In this document: in pieces, positions 21,885 through 31,341 of the stretch | Layout of the letters: each line of letters opens with the position of its first letter | Numbering within the stretch: the first letter of the stretch is position 1 | Origin: CADCTQ01 sp963844325 | GTDB lineage: Bacteria; Bacteroidota; Bacteroidia; Cytophagales; 172606-1 | Direction: 5' to 3' | Length of the DNA: 64,000 nucleotides | Assembly: GCA_963844325.1 (NCBI GenBank) | Contig: CAWJNV010000002.1 | Coordinates: 7,378,001 to 7,442,000, forward strand | Position numbers and translations under genes: made by a program | Notes under the pieces: generated by a model | What the model was told of the DNA's origin: nothing | What the model saw: only the letters and a program-made list of their open reading frames with translations | Database searches by the model: none

Positions 21885-22730
21885 TTGAAGACTCATTTCA
21901 AAACAATTGTGATCTCCGACGTTCACCTCGGCACTTCCGGATCGAAAGCCAAAGAGCTCACTAATTTTTTAAAGCAATTTTCCTGCGACAAGCTGATCCT
22001 CAACGGCGACATCATCGACGGCTGGCAATTGAAGAAGTACGGCTCGTGGAAGCGCAAACACACCCGGTTCTTCAAAACGGTGCTGAAGATGATTGAAGAC
22101 CACGATACGAAAGTGATCTACCTGCGGGGCAACCACGACGATTTTCTCGACCAGGTACTTCCCCTAAAGGTAGGCAACTTCTCCATCCAACGCGACTACG
22201 TACTCAAATGGAAGGACCAGAAGTACTACGTGACGCACGGCGACGTGTTCGACTCCATCACGACCAAGCTCAAATGGGTGGCGAAGCTGGGCGACATCGG
22301 CTACACCTTCCTGCTCTGGTTCAACAAGATCTACAATCAGTACCGCACCCGCCGGGGTTTGCCCTATTACTCCCTTTCGCAGGTGATCAAACAAAAGGTG
22401 AAGTCGGCCGTATCGTACGTCTCTGACTTTGAAGTGCAACTGGCTGAACTGGCCCGGATCAAGGAATGCGACGGCATTATCTGCGGACACATTCACCAGC
22501 CCGCCATCAAGTCGCTGGGAGGTATTGTTTACCTGAACTCCGGTGACTGGGTAGAATCGCTGAGTGCGCTGGTGCAGGATGAAGAAGGGGAATGGAGCCT
22601 GATGTACTACAACGAAACGGCAAGTGCACCGGCCGCCGACGCCAACGACGAGTTACCGGAGGAGGAAGAGCTGCCGGAAGACCTGGTCGCCCCCCTTTCG
22701 CTGATGCAGGTACTCCAGCGGGTATCCTGA
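21885..22730 (+). CDS. Metallophosphoesterase, LpxH-like (UDP-2,3-diacylglucosamine diphosphatase family)
   Basis: Calcineurin-like phosphoesterase with a two-metal site. All motifs are visible: SDVHLG near residue 11, NGDIIDGW near 44, LRGNHDDF near 84, THGDVFD near 114 and GHIHQP near 202. The pattern matches LpxH-like enzymes that cut UDP-diacylglucosamine to lipid X in lipid A synthesis, and Bacteroidota proteins of this length are usually so named, but a different phosphodiester substrate remains possible. The start is a TTG at 21885; no in-frame ATG fits. An acidic tail (ELPEEEELPED) follows the core. It ends at a bidirectional terminator shared with the convergent DUF1573 gene. Confidence 0.82.
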   Translation: MKTHFKTIVISDVHLGTSGSKAKELTNFLKQFSCDKLILNGDIIDGWQLKKYGSWKRKHTRFFKTVLKMIEDHDTKVIYLRGNHDDFLDQVLPLKVGNFSIQRDYVLKWKDQKYYVTHGDVFDSITTKLKWVAKLGDIGYTFLLWFNKIYNQYRTRRGLPYYSLSQVIKQKVKSAVSYVSDFEVQLAELARIKECDGIICGHIHQPAIKSLGGIVYLNSGDWVESLSALVQDEEGEWSLMYYNETASAPAADANDELPEEEELPEDLVAPLSLMQVLQRVS

Positions 22731-22766
22731 CGAGGGGAGCAGGCTGGTCCCCGCCCCGTGCAACAA

Positions 22767-22798
22767 AAAGCGCGCAGCCGTTACTGGCTACGCGCTTT
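22767..22798. terminator. Bidirectional intrinsic terminator
   Basis: AAAGCGCGCAGCC pairs with GGCTACGCGCTTT around a short loop, with A-rich sequence on the left and T-rich on the right, between convergent genes. Confidence 0.75.
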
Positions 22799-22822
22799 GT
22801 CTTTTCACCGGATTACGGGTAG

Positions 22823-23599
22823 TTACTTGAAAGGTACCGCCGTCTTTTGTTCCCGGAGGATGCTTTGGGAAGCAAGGCTCTCGACCACGTTTGCCTGAAG
22901 GATTACTTTGTGAACCGGCGTCTGTAGGTCGGTGGAATAGATGTTAACCGTCTCGTTCTGCTGTCCCGCGTTGAGGGGGTTGTACCGCAGTTCGATGGTG
23001 GCGCTGCCGCCCGGGGCAATGGTGGGCTGGGATGCTTTGTAGGACACGCAGTTGCAGCCGCTTTGTACGGTCTGGATGTTGAGATCACTCTTGCCGGTGT
23101 TACGCACCGTAAATACCTGGCTTACCGGCTGCCCTTTCTCCACTTTCCCGAAGTGATGGCTGGTCTTGTTCAACGCCAGCCGGCCCGACCGTTCTACTTC
23201 CTGCGGGGTAGCCGTGATGACGGGCTTGGGCTCTACGGTGCCCTTGATGGTAAGCACTACGTTGGCATTCTGGGCGTTGCTCACCACCGTAACGGTTTTG
23301 TAAAACACGCCCGGCCGGCCGGCGCTGTTGTAGGAGGCCGTCACCTTGCCTTTTTTACCGGGCAGCACGGGCTCTTTCGTCCAGAAGGGCGTGGTACAGC
23401 CGCAGGAGGCGCTTACATTGGAGATGATGACGGGGGCATCACCGCCGTTGGTAAACTCAAAATCGTACGTGGCCTGCGTGCCCTCGACGACTACGCCGAA
23501 GTCGTGGCTGTCCTTGCCGAAGGAAAGTTGTCCCTGCCCGAAAGCTACGGCGGCCTGCAACAAGAGAGCACTAAAAAAAGTTAAACATTTTGGGACCAT
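22823..23599 (-). CDS. Secreted DUF1573 protein (two repeats)
   Basis: Exported protein of 258 residues. Start at ATG 23599 gives the signal peptide MVPKCLTFFSALLLQAAVAFGQ; earlier in-frame codons read into the promoter. Two immunoglobulin-like DUF1573 domains follow: residues about 25-120 (HDFGVVVEGTQATYDFEFTN, SASCGCTTPFW) and about 140-235 (HHFGKVEKGQPVSQVFTVRN, QSGCNCVSY). The paired cysteines in each (CGC, CNC) are the family hallmark. Function unknown; probably periplasmic or surface. Confidence 0.87.
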   Translation of the reverse strand: MVPKCLTFFSALLLQAAVAFGQGQLSFGKDSHDFGVVVEGTQATYDFEFTNGGDAPVIISNVSASCGCTTPFWTKEPVLPGKKGKVTASYNSAGRPGVFYKTVTVVSNAQNANVVLTIKGTVEPKPVITATPQEVERSGRLALNKTSHHFGKVEKGQPVSQVFTVRNTGKSDLNIQTVQSGCNCVSYKASQPTIAPGGSATIELRYNPLNAGQQNETVNIYSTDLQTPVHKVILQANVVESLASQSILREQKTAVPFK

Positions 23600-23644
23600 A
23601 ATCCAATTAAACGAGTTGATTTTGCTTAATACTAAAGTTCTAAA

Positions 23645-23652
23645 CAAATATA
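23645..23652 (-). promoter_or_regulatory. -7 element TATATTTG for the DUF1573 gene
   Basis: Minus-strand TATATTTG fits TAnnTTTG, 46 bases before the chosen ATG; no clear -33 at normal spacing. It supports ATG 23599 over an upstream start. Confidence 0.4.
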
Positions 23653-23727
23653 TTGAAATCAAAGGGAGGAAGCATTTTTTATACTTCGCCGGCAAGGAAC
23701 CGGCCCGCCCTGTGGCCGTACGCTTGC

Positions 23728-23757
23728 TTGCCTACTGGTTTAATTTACTTATTTTTG
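23728..23757 (+). promoter_or_regulatory. Promoter of the fused E1 dehydrogenase gene
   Basis: TTG (23728-23730), 19 bases, TATTTTTG (23750-23757): good match to the Bacteroidota consensus, 42 bases before the GTG start. Confidence 0.55.
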
Positions 23758-23799
23758 TTAGGGGCAGTCTTGCCATTTACCACCTAAATCAATCGAGAA

Positions 23800-26211
23800 G
23801 TGATTATAAAAGAGCTTTCTACCCCACTAGCCCTGGCCAAGGAGGAGATATTAAAAGACTATCGCCTGGCCTGCGAAAGCCGGCACGTAAGCATCCTGGG
23901 CCGCAAAGAGGTCTTCATGGGCAAGGCCAAATTCGGGATTTTCGGTGATGGCAAGGAAGTAGCCCAGGTTGCCATGGCGAAAGCCTTCCGGCCCGGCGAC
24001 TTCCGGTCGGGCTACTACCGCGACCAGACGTTCATGTTCGCCATCGGCGAACTGACTCCCCAGCAATACTTCGCCCAGTTATACGCCCACGCCGACGTGA
24101 ACGCCGACCCGGCCACGGCCGGCCGGGTCATGAACGGCCACTTCGCCACGCGTTCCCTCGATGAACAGGGCGAGTGGCGGAACCTGATGCAGATCAAAAA
24201 CTCCAGCGCCGACCTTTCCCCGACGGCCGCCCAGATGCCCCGCCTCGTGGGGCTGGGATACGCTTCCAAGCTTTACCGCAAAAACCCTGACCTGCGGCAC
24301 CTCACGCAGTTTTCCAACCAGGGCAACGAAGTGGCTTTCGGCACGATTGGCAACGCCTCCACGGCCGAAGGGCTTTTCTGGGAGTCGATCAATGCCATCG
24401 GGGTATTGCAGGTGCCGGTACTGATGTCGGTGTGGGACGATGGCTACGGCATTTCGGTACCCAACGAGTACCAGATGACCAAGGGCGACATCTCGGCCAT
24501 TATGGCGGGCTTCCAGCGGGATGCCGACGGCCCGGGTTACGAACTCTTCCGGGTGCGGGGCTGGGACTACCCGGCGCTGTGCGAAGTGTACGCCCAGGCC
24601 GCCCAGATCTGCCGGGAAGAACACGTACCGGTGTTCATTCACGTCACCGAAATCACCCAGCCGCAGGGGCACTCCACTTCCGGCTCCCACGAACGGTACA
24701 AGTCGAAGGAACGCCTGACCTGGGAAGCCGCCCACGACGGCATCCGCAAGATGCGCGAATGGATGATCGAAAGCGGCATCGCCACCGTTGCCGAGGTAGA
24801 CGCCATTGAGAAAGCCGCCAAAGAAACGGCCAAAGAAGCCCGCAATACGGCCTGGAATGACTTCATAAATTCGATCATGCCCGACCAGAACGAGGCGTTG
24901 CGCCTGCTGGCGGAAGCCGCCCGGGTGAGTGCACACGGGGTGCAGTTGCAAGCCCTGGCCGAGGCCCTGGCCCGTACCAACAATCCCATCCGCAGCGACG
25001 CCCTGTCGACGGTAAAAAAGGCCCTGCGGCTGCTGCGCAGCGAAACCGGCAAGCACCGGGCCCAACTCATTGCCTGGGTGGAACGGGTGGAAGCCGAAAA
25101 CCGCGAAAGGTACAACTCCCACCTCTACAGCGAATCGAACCAGGCTGTGGTGCGGGTGGCGGAGGTAAAACCCGTGTACCGGCCCGACAGCCCGCTGGTG
25201 GACGGCCGGGAAGTGATCCGGGCCTGCTTCGACGCCATGCTCGCCCGCGACCCCCGGGTGTTTGCCATCGGGGAAGACGTAGGACGCATCGGCGACGTGA
25301 ACCAGGGATTTGCCGGCCTCCAGGAGAAGTACGGCGAACTGCGCGTAACCGACACCGGCATCCGCGAGGCAACCATCGTGGGGCAAGGCATCGGCGCGGC
25401 CCTGCGGGGACTCCGCCCGATCTCGGAAATCCAGTACCTCGACTACCTGCTGTACGCCATCCAGATTCTTTCCGACGACCTGGCCTCGCTGCAATACCGC
25501 ACCAAGGGCGGCCACAAAGCCCCCCTCATCATCCGCACCCGCGGCCACCGGCTGGAAGGCGTTTGGCACTCGGGCTCCCCGCTGGGCATGATCCTGAGCA
25601 GCCTCCGGGGCGTGCACGTGGGCGTACCGCGCAACCTGACGCAGGCGGCCGGCATGTACAACACGTTGCTCAAATCCGATGAACCGGCCCTGGTGGTGGA
25701 AACGCTGAACGCGTACCGGATCAAGGAGAAAATGCCCGCCAACATCGGTGAGTTCTGCGTACCCTTCGGCGTACCCGAAATCCTGCGGCCCGGCACCGAC
25801 GTTACCATCGTCACCTACGGGGCCATGTGCCGCATCGTGCTGGAAGCCGCCCGCCAATTGGACGAAGAGGCGGGTATCTCCTGTGAAGTGATCGACGTGC
25901 AGACGCTGCTGCCCTTCGACCGGCACCACCTCATTCTCAACTCGGTGAAAAAGACCAACCGGGTGCTGTTTACGGACGAAGACGTACCGGGCGGCGCCTC
26001 CGCCTTCATGATGCAGCAGGTGCTGGAAGTACAAGGGGCCTACCGGTGGCTCGACGCCGCACCGCGTACGCTGACGGCAAAAGAACACCGCCCGGCGTAC
26101 ACGTCGGACGGCGATTACTTCTCCAAGCCCAACCCCGAGCAGGTGTACGAAACCGTGTACAACATGCTGCGGGAGGGTGACCCGGCGCGTTTCAAGCCCT
26201 TGTACGAGTAG
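23800..26211 (+). CDS. Fused alpha/beta E1 component of a 2-oxoacid dehydrogenase
   Basis: Thiamine-diphosphate decarboxylase (E1) of a branched-chain 2-oxoacid or pyruvate dehydrogenase complex, with alpha and beta subunits in one 803-residue chain. The alpha part (1-about 440) has FRSGYYRDQTFM, the ThDP-binding segment GTIGNASTAEGLFWESIN and the phosphorylation-loop-like GHSTSGSHERYKSKERL. The beta part (about 460-803) has FAIGEDVGRIGDVNQGF, EIQYLDYLLYAIQILSDDLAS, RTRGHRLEGVWHSGSP and ETLNAYRIKEKMP. Such fusions are standard in Bacteroidota. Start is GTG 23800, supported by the promoter. No E2/E3 genes adjoin, so the partner proteins are encoded elsewhere. Substrate choice is open. Confidence 0.88.
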   Translation: MIIKELSTPLALAKEEILKDYRLACESRHVSILGRKEVFMGKAKFGIFGDGKEVAQVAMAKAFRPGDFRSGYYRDQTFMFAIGELTPQQYFAQLYAHADVNADPATAGRVMNGHFATRSLDEQGEWRNLMQIKNSSADLSPTAAQMPRLVGLGYASKLYRKNPDLRHLTQFSNQGNEVAFGTIGNASTAEGLFWESINAIGVLQVPVLMSVWDDGYGISVPNEYQMTKGDISAIMAGFQRDADGPGYELFRVRGWDYPALCEVYAQAAQICREEHVPVFIHVTEITQPQGHSTSGSHERYKSKERLTWEAAHDGIRKMREWMIESGIATVAEVDAIEKAAKETAKEARNTAWNDFINSIMPDQNEALRLLAEAARVSAHGVQLQALAEALARTNNPIRSDALSTVKKALRLLRSETGKHRAQLIAWVERVEAENRERYNSHLYSESNQAVVRVAEVKPVYRPDSPLVDGREVIRACFDAMLARDPRVFAIGEDVGRIGDVNQGFAGLQEKYGELRVTDTGIREATIVGQGIGAALRGLRPISEIQYLDYLLYAIQILSDDLASLQYRTKGGHKAPLIIRTRGHRLEGVWHSGSPLGMILSSLRGVHVGVPRNLTQAAGMYNTLLKSDEPALVVETLNAYRIKEKMPANIGEFCVPFGVPEILRPGTDVTIVTYGAMCRIVLEAARQLDEEAGISCEVIDVQTLLPFDRHHLILNSVKKTNRVLFTDEDVPGGASAFMMQQVLEVQGAYRWLDAAPRTLTAKEHRPAYTSDGDYFSKPNPEQVYETVYNMLREGDPARFKPLYE

Positions 26212-26227
26212 CAGGGGCAGTTCGCCC

Positions 26228-26797
26228 CTACCGCTTGAGTACAATTACTTCGTCAGTCGTAATTGTATTGCTCCGGTTGGGATTCTGGCGTCCTCTCTGC
26301 TCGCCCCGGTCGTAGATGAAAATGTCGAAGCGGAGGGTGTCGCCGGGCAGAATGTAGCGTTCATTGGTCAGATCCGGCGGGAATTCGATGGGAATGGAAT
26401 AGTCCAAATCTCCCTCGATGGGACCGGCCTTTCCATCAGGTTTCAGTACGGGGAAGCGGCCGTTGAAGGTAATGCCGGCGGTGGGAAACTGGACCAGCTC
26501 GTAGTTCACCTCGCCCCGGTCATTCCGGCCCAGTCTCTTGTAAGCCGCAATGTGGTAGTTGTACCGGTAAGGCTCGGCGTCAAAAGGCGGATCGGTATCG
26601 TTCGGCCCGAGCCCGAGATCACCCGTTCCGTCCTGGTACGCAATGGAGATGATCAGGGAGTCTTTGTTGGGGCGGGGAATGCTGCGGATGTCCTTGAAAG
26701 AGATAAAGGGTGCATCAGAAAACTCAGGCGGCGGACAGCCAGCCAACCCAAGTGCCAGGATTATGATGAGCAGGAAAGAACCCGTTCTGTTGTACAT
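26228..26797 (-). CDS. Small lipoprotein, paralogue of the adjacent gene (copy A)
   Basis: Lipoprotein of 189 residues with lipobox LGLAGC (Cys 21). I do not recognise a characterised function. Conserved blocks shared with the next gene include SIPRPNKDSLIISI, DLGLGPNDT, YRYNYHIAAYKRLG, the FPTAGITFNGRFP stretch, GPIEGDLDYSIPIEFP and NERYILPGDTLRFDIFIYDR. The beta-rich pattern suggests an outer-membrane-anchored Ig-like or C2-like domain. It converges on the E1 gene with 16 bases between stops. Confidence 0.7.
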   Translation of the reverse strand: MYNRTGSFLLIIILALGLAGCPPPEFSDAPFISFKDIRSIPRPNKDSLIISIAYQDGTGDLGLGPNDTDPPFDAEPYRYNYHIAAYKRLGRNDRGEVNYELVQFPTAGITFNGRFPVLKPDGKAGPIEGDLDYSIPIEFPPDLTNERYILPGDTLRFDIFIYDRGEQRGRQNPNRSNTITTDEVIVLKR

Positions 26798-26862
26798 GAC
26801 GTAAGCAGTTGTGGATCAAGCGGTACGGTTAAAGACAGGCGTGAGTAGCAGGGGGTTCAGCC

Positions 26863-27447
26863 CTATCGCGGCTTCAGTACGACGACTTCCCCGGTCGTGA
26901 TCTGGTTGCTCCGGTTGGGGTTGCGCGTGCCGTTCCTGGCCGCATCCTGCTCGCCCCGGTCGTAGATGAAAATGTCGAACCGGAGGGTATCGCCGGGCAG
27001 AATGTAGCGTTCGTTGGTGAAGTCCTGCGGGAATTCGATGGGAATGGAATAGTCCAGATCTCCCTCAATGGGACCGGGCTTCCCATCCGGCTTCAGGATT
27101 GGGAAACGGCCGTTGAAGGTAATGCCGGCAGTAGGAAATTCAACCGGTACGAAATTGGGCCTGCCCTCGTCATCCACGCCCAGCCTTTTGAAAGCCGTAA
27201 TGTGGTAGTTGTAGCGGAAGGGCTCCTGGTCGAAAGGCGCAAGCGTGTCGTAAGGCCCGAGCCCCAGGTCCCCGTACCCGTCGCGGAAAGTAATTGTGAT
27301 AATGAGGGAATCTTTGTTGGGACGCGGGATGCTGTTGATGCCTTTGAAATTAATGAAAGGCGCGTCGGGAAATTTGGGTTCCGGGCAGCCGGTCAACGCG
27401 AATGCCAGGAGGGCTATTGACAGGAAAGCAGCAACTCTGATGTACAT
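26863..27447 (-). CDS. Small lipoprotein, paralogue of the adjacent gene (copy B)
   Basis: Lipoprotein of 194 residues with lipobox FALTGC (Cys 21), more than half identical by eye to copy A, 65 bases downstream of it on the minus strand. The C-terminal half is almost the same (GPIEGDLDYSIPIEFP, NERYILPGDTLRFDIFIYDRGEQ), with a small insertion (DAARNGT) before NPNRSN. Divergence is strongest at the N-terminus and around the central linker. Tandem duplication is plain; function unknown. Confidence 0.7.
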   Translation of the reverse strand: MYIRVAAFLSIALLAFALTGCPEPKFPDAPFINFKGINSIPRPNKDSLIITITFRDGYGDLGLGPYDTLAPFDQEPFRYNYHITAFKRLGVDDEGRPNFVPVEFPTAGITFNGRFPILKPDGKPGPIEGDLDYSIPIEFPQDFTNERYILPGDTLRFDIFIYDRGEQDAARNGTRNPNRSNQITTGEVVVLKPR

Positions 27448-27607
27448 GACGGTAAGCGGTCGTTAAACGGGTAATGGTTGGGTAATGCCCAGGGTAATAT
27501 ACGGAATATTGCCCTGTTCCATAAAACGAAAAGGAGCCGTTCCGGTATATACGTTGCGCTACTTTATTCCGCTTCCGCAAGGGCCCCGCCGCAATACCCG
27601 CCGGCAC

Positions 27608-28321
27608 TTACTTTAATTCGTGCAGATACATCTGGATCGTGTTTTCCAGCCCGTAGTACAACGCGTCGCAGATGAGGGCGTGGCCGATGGATACTTCCAG
27701 CAGGCCGGGCAGATTGGCTTTCAGGTACCGCAGGTTGTTCAGGTCCAGGTCGTGGCCGGCGTTGAGGCCGAGCCCCGCCGCCTGCGCGGCTTTGGCAGCT
27801 TCCACGAAAGGGGCCACGGCCGCTTCCCGGTGCTGGAGGTACCCGCTGGCGTAGGGTTCGGTGTAGAGTTCCACCCGGTCGGCGCCGACCCGGGCGGCCC
27901 CTTCCACCAGGTGCGGCGCGGGGTCCACGAACAACGACGTGCGGATGCCGTGGCTTTTGAGTTCGGCAACCACGTCGCGCAGCAGGTCGCGGTGCGTGAT
28001 CGTATCCCAGCCGGCGTTGGAAGTAATGGCGTCGGGCTTGTCGGGTACCAGCGTGGCCTGGGCGGGCTTTACGCGTTTCACCAGGTCCAGGAACCGGGCG
28101 TCCGGGTAGCCCTCAATGTTAAATTCGGTCGTGACCACCTCTTTGAGGGCCAGCACGTCGTTGTACCGGATGTGGCGTTCGTCGGGACGGGGGTGCACCG
28201 TAATGCCCTGGGCGCCGAACCGTTCGCAATCCTGCGCGGCCTTCACCACGTCGGGGTTGTTGCCGCCCCGGGCGTTCCGCAGGGTGGCAATTTTATTGAT
28301 ATTCACGCTGAGCTTGGTCAT
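27608..28321 (-). CDS. pdxJ: Pyridoxine 5'-phosphate synthase
   Basis: Condenses 1-deoxyxylulose 5-phosphate with 3-amino-2-oxopropyl phosphate to pyridoxine 5'-phosphate, the ring-closing step of DXP-dependent B6 synthesis. TIM barrel of 237 residues: LSVNINKIATLRNARGG at the N-terminus, the HPRPDERHI catalytic loop, VPDKPDAITSNAGWD, ELYTEPYA, and GLNAGHDLDLNNL near the end. Length and all key motifs are normal. Single-gene transcript; the nearby lipoproteins are separated by 160 bases. Confidence 0.94.
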   Translation of the reverse strand: MTKLSVNINKIATLRNARGGNNPDVVKAAQDCERFGAQGITVHPRPDERHIRYNDVLALKEVVTTEFNIEGYPDARFLDLVKRVKPAQATLVPDKPDAITSNAGWDTITHRDLLRDVVAELKSHGIRTSLFVDPAPHLVEGAARVGADRVELYTEPYASGYLQHREAAVAPFVEAAKAAQAAGLGLNAGHDLDLNNLRYLKANLPGLLEVSIGHALICDALYYGLENTIQMYLHELK

Positions 28322-28451
28322 GTTGCAAATGCGGTTGGTGAACTAAACTGAAAGCGACACGTTACAAAAAGTACAGTATTCCCTAATTTTCAACGGGCAA
28401 CCCTCCCCTTCCCGGGTGGTTGCAATATTAAGCAATTAGCCCTTTCGCGTT

Positions 28452-30767
28452 ATGGAAATTCATCCTTCCGCCGTCCCCGTTTCCCCGCTGGCCGCCTGCC
28501 CCGACCTGGGAGCCCTTACGGTCATAGAACAGGTTCCCGCCCCCGCGGGCACGGTCTTTCTCAAAGCAATCCACCCCGGCGACAGCGGCATCTACTGGAT
28601 TGCCATGCAACGGACCGAGCCGACCGAGGCCGACACCCCGCCCCTGATGGGCGATTCGTGCCAGACCGTGCAGAACCTGGCCGAACGCATGATGACCGCC
28701 CTCCAGGAAAAGGCCCGGGCCGAAGAGAAATTGCGCCAGCAGGAACGCTTTTACAAGGGCCTGCTCGAAAATGCATTCGACTGCGTGATGGTAAAGAACG
28801 CCGACGGCAAGGTGGTGTACGTGTCGCCCGGCATCCGGTCGTTCGGGCTCCAGCCCGACCAGCTCCTGGGTCAGAACGGCTTTGAGCTTTTCCACCCCGA
28901 CGACCTGGTGCCCATGCAGGAAACGTTCCGGGCCATTCCCTGCGGCCCCGGCCAGTCGCACCGCTCCAAGCACCGCATCCGTTTTCCCGACGGGCAGGTG
29001 CGCACCCTCGAAGTGGTCGGCCGCAACATGCTCCACGACGAGGCCATCCGGGGCTTCATCGTCAACTTCCGGGACATTTCGGAGCAGACGCGCATTGAGG
29101 AAGAACTGGCCCAGAAAGAGCGGTACTTCCGCGCCCTGTTCGACAACTCGTTCGACGTCACGTTTACCCGCGACGCGGCGGGCCGCATCACCTACATTTC
29201 GCCGTCGGTGCAGCGGGTACTGGGCTACACGCCCGACGAACTGATCGGCAAAGTAGCCATTGACGTGATCGTGCACTCCGACGATGCGCAGGCCACGCGT
29301 GACGGCGCCGCCAGCCTCGCCGGCGACCCCGACTACCTGGTGAACAACCGGACGAAGATGGTGCGCAAAGACGGCACGGTGATCGTGGCCGAATCGGTGG
29401 TCAAAAACCTGCTCGACGACGAGGCCGTGCGGGGGTACCTGGTTACGTTCCGCGACGTGACGGAACAATTCGAAACGGAGGCCCGGCTGGCCCGGCGGGA
29501 ACGCTACTTCCGCTCCCTGGTGGAAGACGCCACCGACGTGGTGGCCATTGCCGACAAAAACGTCAACTTTTTCTACACCAGTCCGCCCGTGCAGCGGTTG
29601 CTGGGCTATACCCCCGAAGAATACATCCGCCTCAACGGCGTCGACCTGGTGCACCCGGATTATTTACAGAGGGTTGAGGAAACGTTCAACCAGGTATTGC
29701 AGGAGCCCGGCAAGCTCGCCAAGGCCGAGTTTCTCTTCCGGCACAAAGAAGGGCACTACGTGTTCCTGGAGGTGATCTTCAAGAACATGCTGCACGACGA
29801 AGCCGTGCGGGGCGTGGTGATGAACTCCCGCGACGTTACCGAACGCAAAGAAGCCGAACGCATCCTGAAGGAATACAACGAAAACCTGGAGAAGGAAGTC
29901 GCCCGGCAAACCCGGTCGCTGACCCGCAAGAACCGGGAACTGGAGAAAACCCTGGCGAACCTCCAGAACGCTCAGTTGCAATTGGTGGAAGCCGAAAAGA
30001 TGGCCTCACTGGGCCAGCTCACGGCCGGCATTGCCCACGAGATCAACAACCCGATCAACTTCGTGTCGGCCAACGTAGGACCGCTCAAGACGGACTTTGC
30101 CGAACTGCGCGATTTGCTGGACCGGTACCGGGCCCTGCACGCCTCGGCCAGCCTGGAAAAAGACCTTTCCGAAGTGCGCCGCTACGGCGAGGAGCTTGAC
30201 GTGGCGTACCTGCAGGGCGAGGTGGAAGCGTTGCTCAACGGCATTGAAGAAGGAGCCAGCCGCACCAAGGAAATCGTGGTCGGCCTGCGCAACTTCTCGC
30301 GCCTCGACGAAATGGACCTTAAAACGGCCAGCGTCCACGAGGGCATCGACTCCACACTGATGCTGCTGCGGAGCAAGCTCAGGAGCCGCATCCGGGTGGT
30401 GAAGGAGTACGGCGACCTGCCCGACATTGAGTGCTACCCGGGCAAGCTCAACCAGGTATTCATGAACATCCTGGGCAACGCCATTGCCGCCACGCCCGGC
30501 GAAGGCACCATTACCATCCGCACCTGGCAGGACGGGCCCTGCGTGAACATTGCCATTCGCGACACGGGCACGGGCATGACCGAAAAGGTGAAGCGCCACA
30601 TCTTCGAACCCTTTTACACCACCAAAGAAGTGGGCGAAGGCACGGGCCTCGGCCTTTCGATCAGCTACGGCATCATTCAGAAGCACAAAGGCAAAATCGA
30701 AGTGAACAGCGAGCCGGGCCAGGGCAGTGAGTTTGTCATTACTTTGCCCGTCAGGGGCAACGGTTAA
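28452..30767 (+). CDS. Soluble sensor histidine kinase with three PAS domains
   Basis: Cytosolic sensor kinase of 771 residues, with no membrane segment or signal peptide. Three PAS/PAC units lie at about residues 100-220, 225-345 and 350-470; each ends in a PAC-like motif such as GFIVNFRDISEQ, GYLVTFRDVTEQ and GVVMNSRDVTERKEAE. A coiled coil (about 475-515) leads to the phospho-acceptor His 529 in LGQLTAGIAHEINNPINF. The ATPase domain has the N box (LNQVFMNILGNAIAA), DTGTGM and GTGLGLSISYGIIQKHKG. No response regulator gene is adjacent. The unusually Pro/Ala-rich first 90 residues match nothing I know. Ligand unknown. Confidence 0.9.
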   Translation: MEIHPSAVPVSPLAACPDLGALTVIEQVPAPAGTVFLKAIHPGDSGIYWIAMQRTEPTEADTPPLMGDSCQTVQNLAERMMTALQEKARAEEKLRQQERFYKGLLENAFDCVMVKNADGKVVYVSPGIRSFGLQPDQLLGQNGFELFHPDDLVPMQETFRAIPCGPGQSHRSKHRIRFPDGQVRTLEVVGRNMLHDEAIRGFIVNFRDISEQTRIEEELAQKERYFRALFDNSFDVTFTRDAAGRITYISPSVQRVLGYTPDELIGKVAIDVIVHSDDAQATRDGAASLAGDPDYLVNNRTKMVRKDGTVIVAESVVKNLLDDEAVRGYLVTFRDVTEQFETEARLARRERYFRSLVEDATDVVAIADKNVNFFYTSPPVQRLLGYTPEEYIRLNGVDLVHPDYLQRVEETFNQVLQEPGKLAKAEFLFRHKEGHYVFLEVIFKNMLHDEAVRGVVMNSRDVTERKEAERILKEYNENLEKEVARQTRSLTRKNRELEKTLANLQNAQLQLVEAEKMASLGQLTAGIAHEINNPINFVSANVGPLKTDFAELRDLLDRYRALHASASLEKDLSEVRRYGEELDVAYLQGEVEALLNGIEEGASRTKEIVVGLRNFSRLDEMDLKTASVHEGIDSTLMLLRSKLRSRIRVVKEYGDLPDIECYPGKLNQVFMNILGNAIAATPGEGTITIRTWQDGPCVNIAIRDTGTGMTEKVKRHIFEPFYTTKEVGEGTGLGLSISYGIIQKHKGKIEVNSEPGQGSEFVITLPVRGNG

Positions 30768-30809
30768 AAAAATGTTTCGCTAATTTGCGCCCCTAACCCC
30801 GCCGATTTT

Positions 30810-31241
30810 ATGTATCCGGTCCTCCTTAACCTGCACTCCTACCTGTCTTACCTGGTATTGGCCGCGTTGTTCTTTGCCGCCCTGAGTTCCTTTTTCGGGT
30901 TCTCGGGCAACCGCTCCTTTACGGAACGCGACCGCAAGGTGGCCCTGATCGGACTCATTGCCGCCCACACCCAACTGTTGATCGGGCTCATCCTGTACTT
31001 CGTGTCGCCGCTCGGCGCCGCCAACCTGTCGGGCGAAACCATGAAAAACTCAACCCTGCGGCTGACCGCCCTGGAACACCCCCTCATCAACATCATCGGC
31101 ATCATCCTGATCACCGTGGGCTACTCGCGGGCCAAGCGGCTCAAAAACGACCGGGCCCGCTTCCGCAGCGTATTCCTGCTTTACGGCCTGGGCCTGGTGC
31201 TGATCCTGAGCCGCATTCCCTGGCGGAACTGGATCGGTTAA
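30810..31241 (+). CDS. Four-helix membrane protein, cytochrome-b-like family
   Basis: Small inner membrane protein of 143 residues with four hydrophobic segments (about 8-30, 45-65, 85-105 and 115-135). Histidines fall within or at helix ends (LNLHSYL, AAHTQL, EHPLIN), the pattern for which Bacteroidota relatives are annotated as cytochrome-b-like. Haem binding is not shown. It starts 42 bases after the kinase gene and is followed by its own terminator. Confidence 0.65.
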   Translation: MYPVLLNLHSYLSYLVLAALFFAALSSFFGFSGNRSFTERDRKVALIGLIAAHTQLLIGLILYFVSPLGAANLSGETMKNSTLRLTALEHPLINIIGIILITVGYSRAKRLKNDRARFRSVFLLYGLGLVLILSRIPWRNWIG

Positions 31242-31272
31242 TGCCCCGCCGCGCCTTGCCTTCCCGTTGCCC

Positions 31273-31296
31273 AAAGCCCGTTTCGTGCGGGCTTTT
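31273..31296 (+). terminator. Intrinsic terminator after the membrane protein gene
   Basis: AAAGCCCG, loop TTTCGTG, CGGGCTTTTT: a compact GC hairpin with a T-run. Confidence 0.85.
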
Positions 31297-31341
31297 TCCA
31301 TATCCGGGCCGTATTTGGCCGTAACTCCGGGCAAAGTATGG

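Noticed and set aside
24079..26244. A 721-residue open frame antisense to the fused E1 gene
   Set aside because: It mirrors codons of a strongly conserved enzyme in GC-rich DNA; such long antisense frames also lie opposite the TPR gene, the histidine kinase and LptD. No homology, signal or start context.
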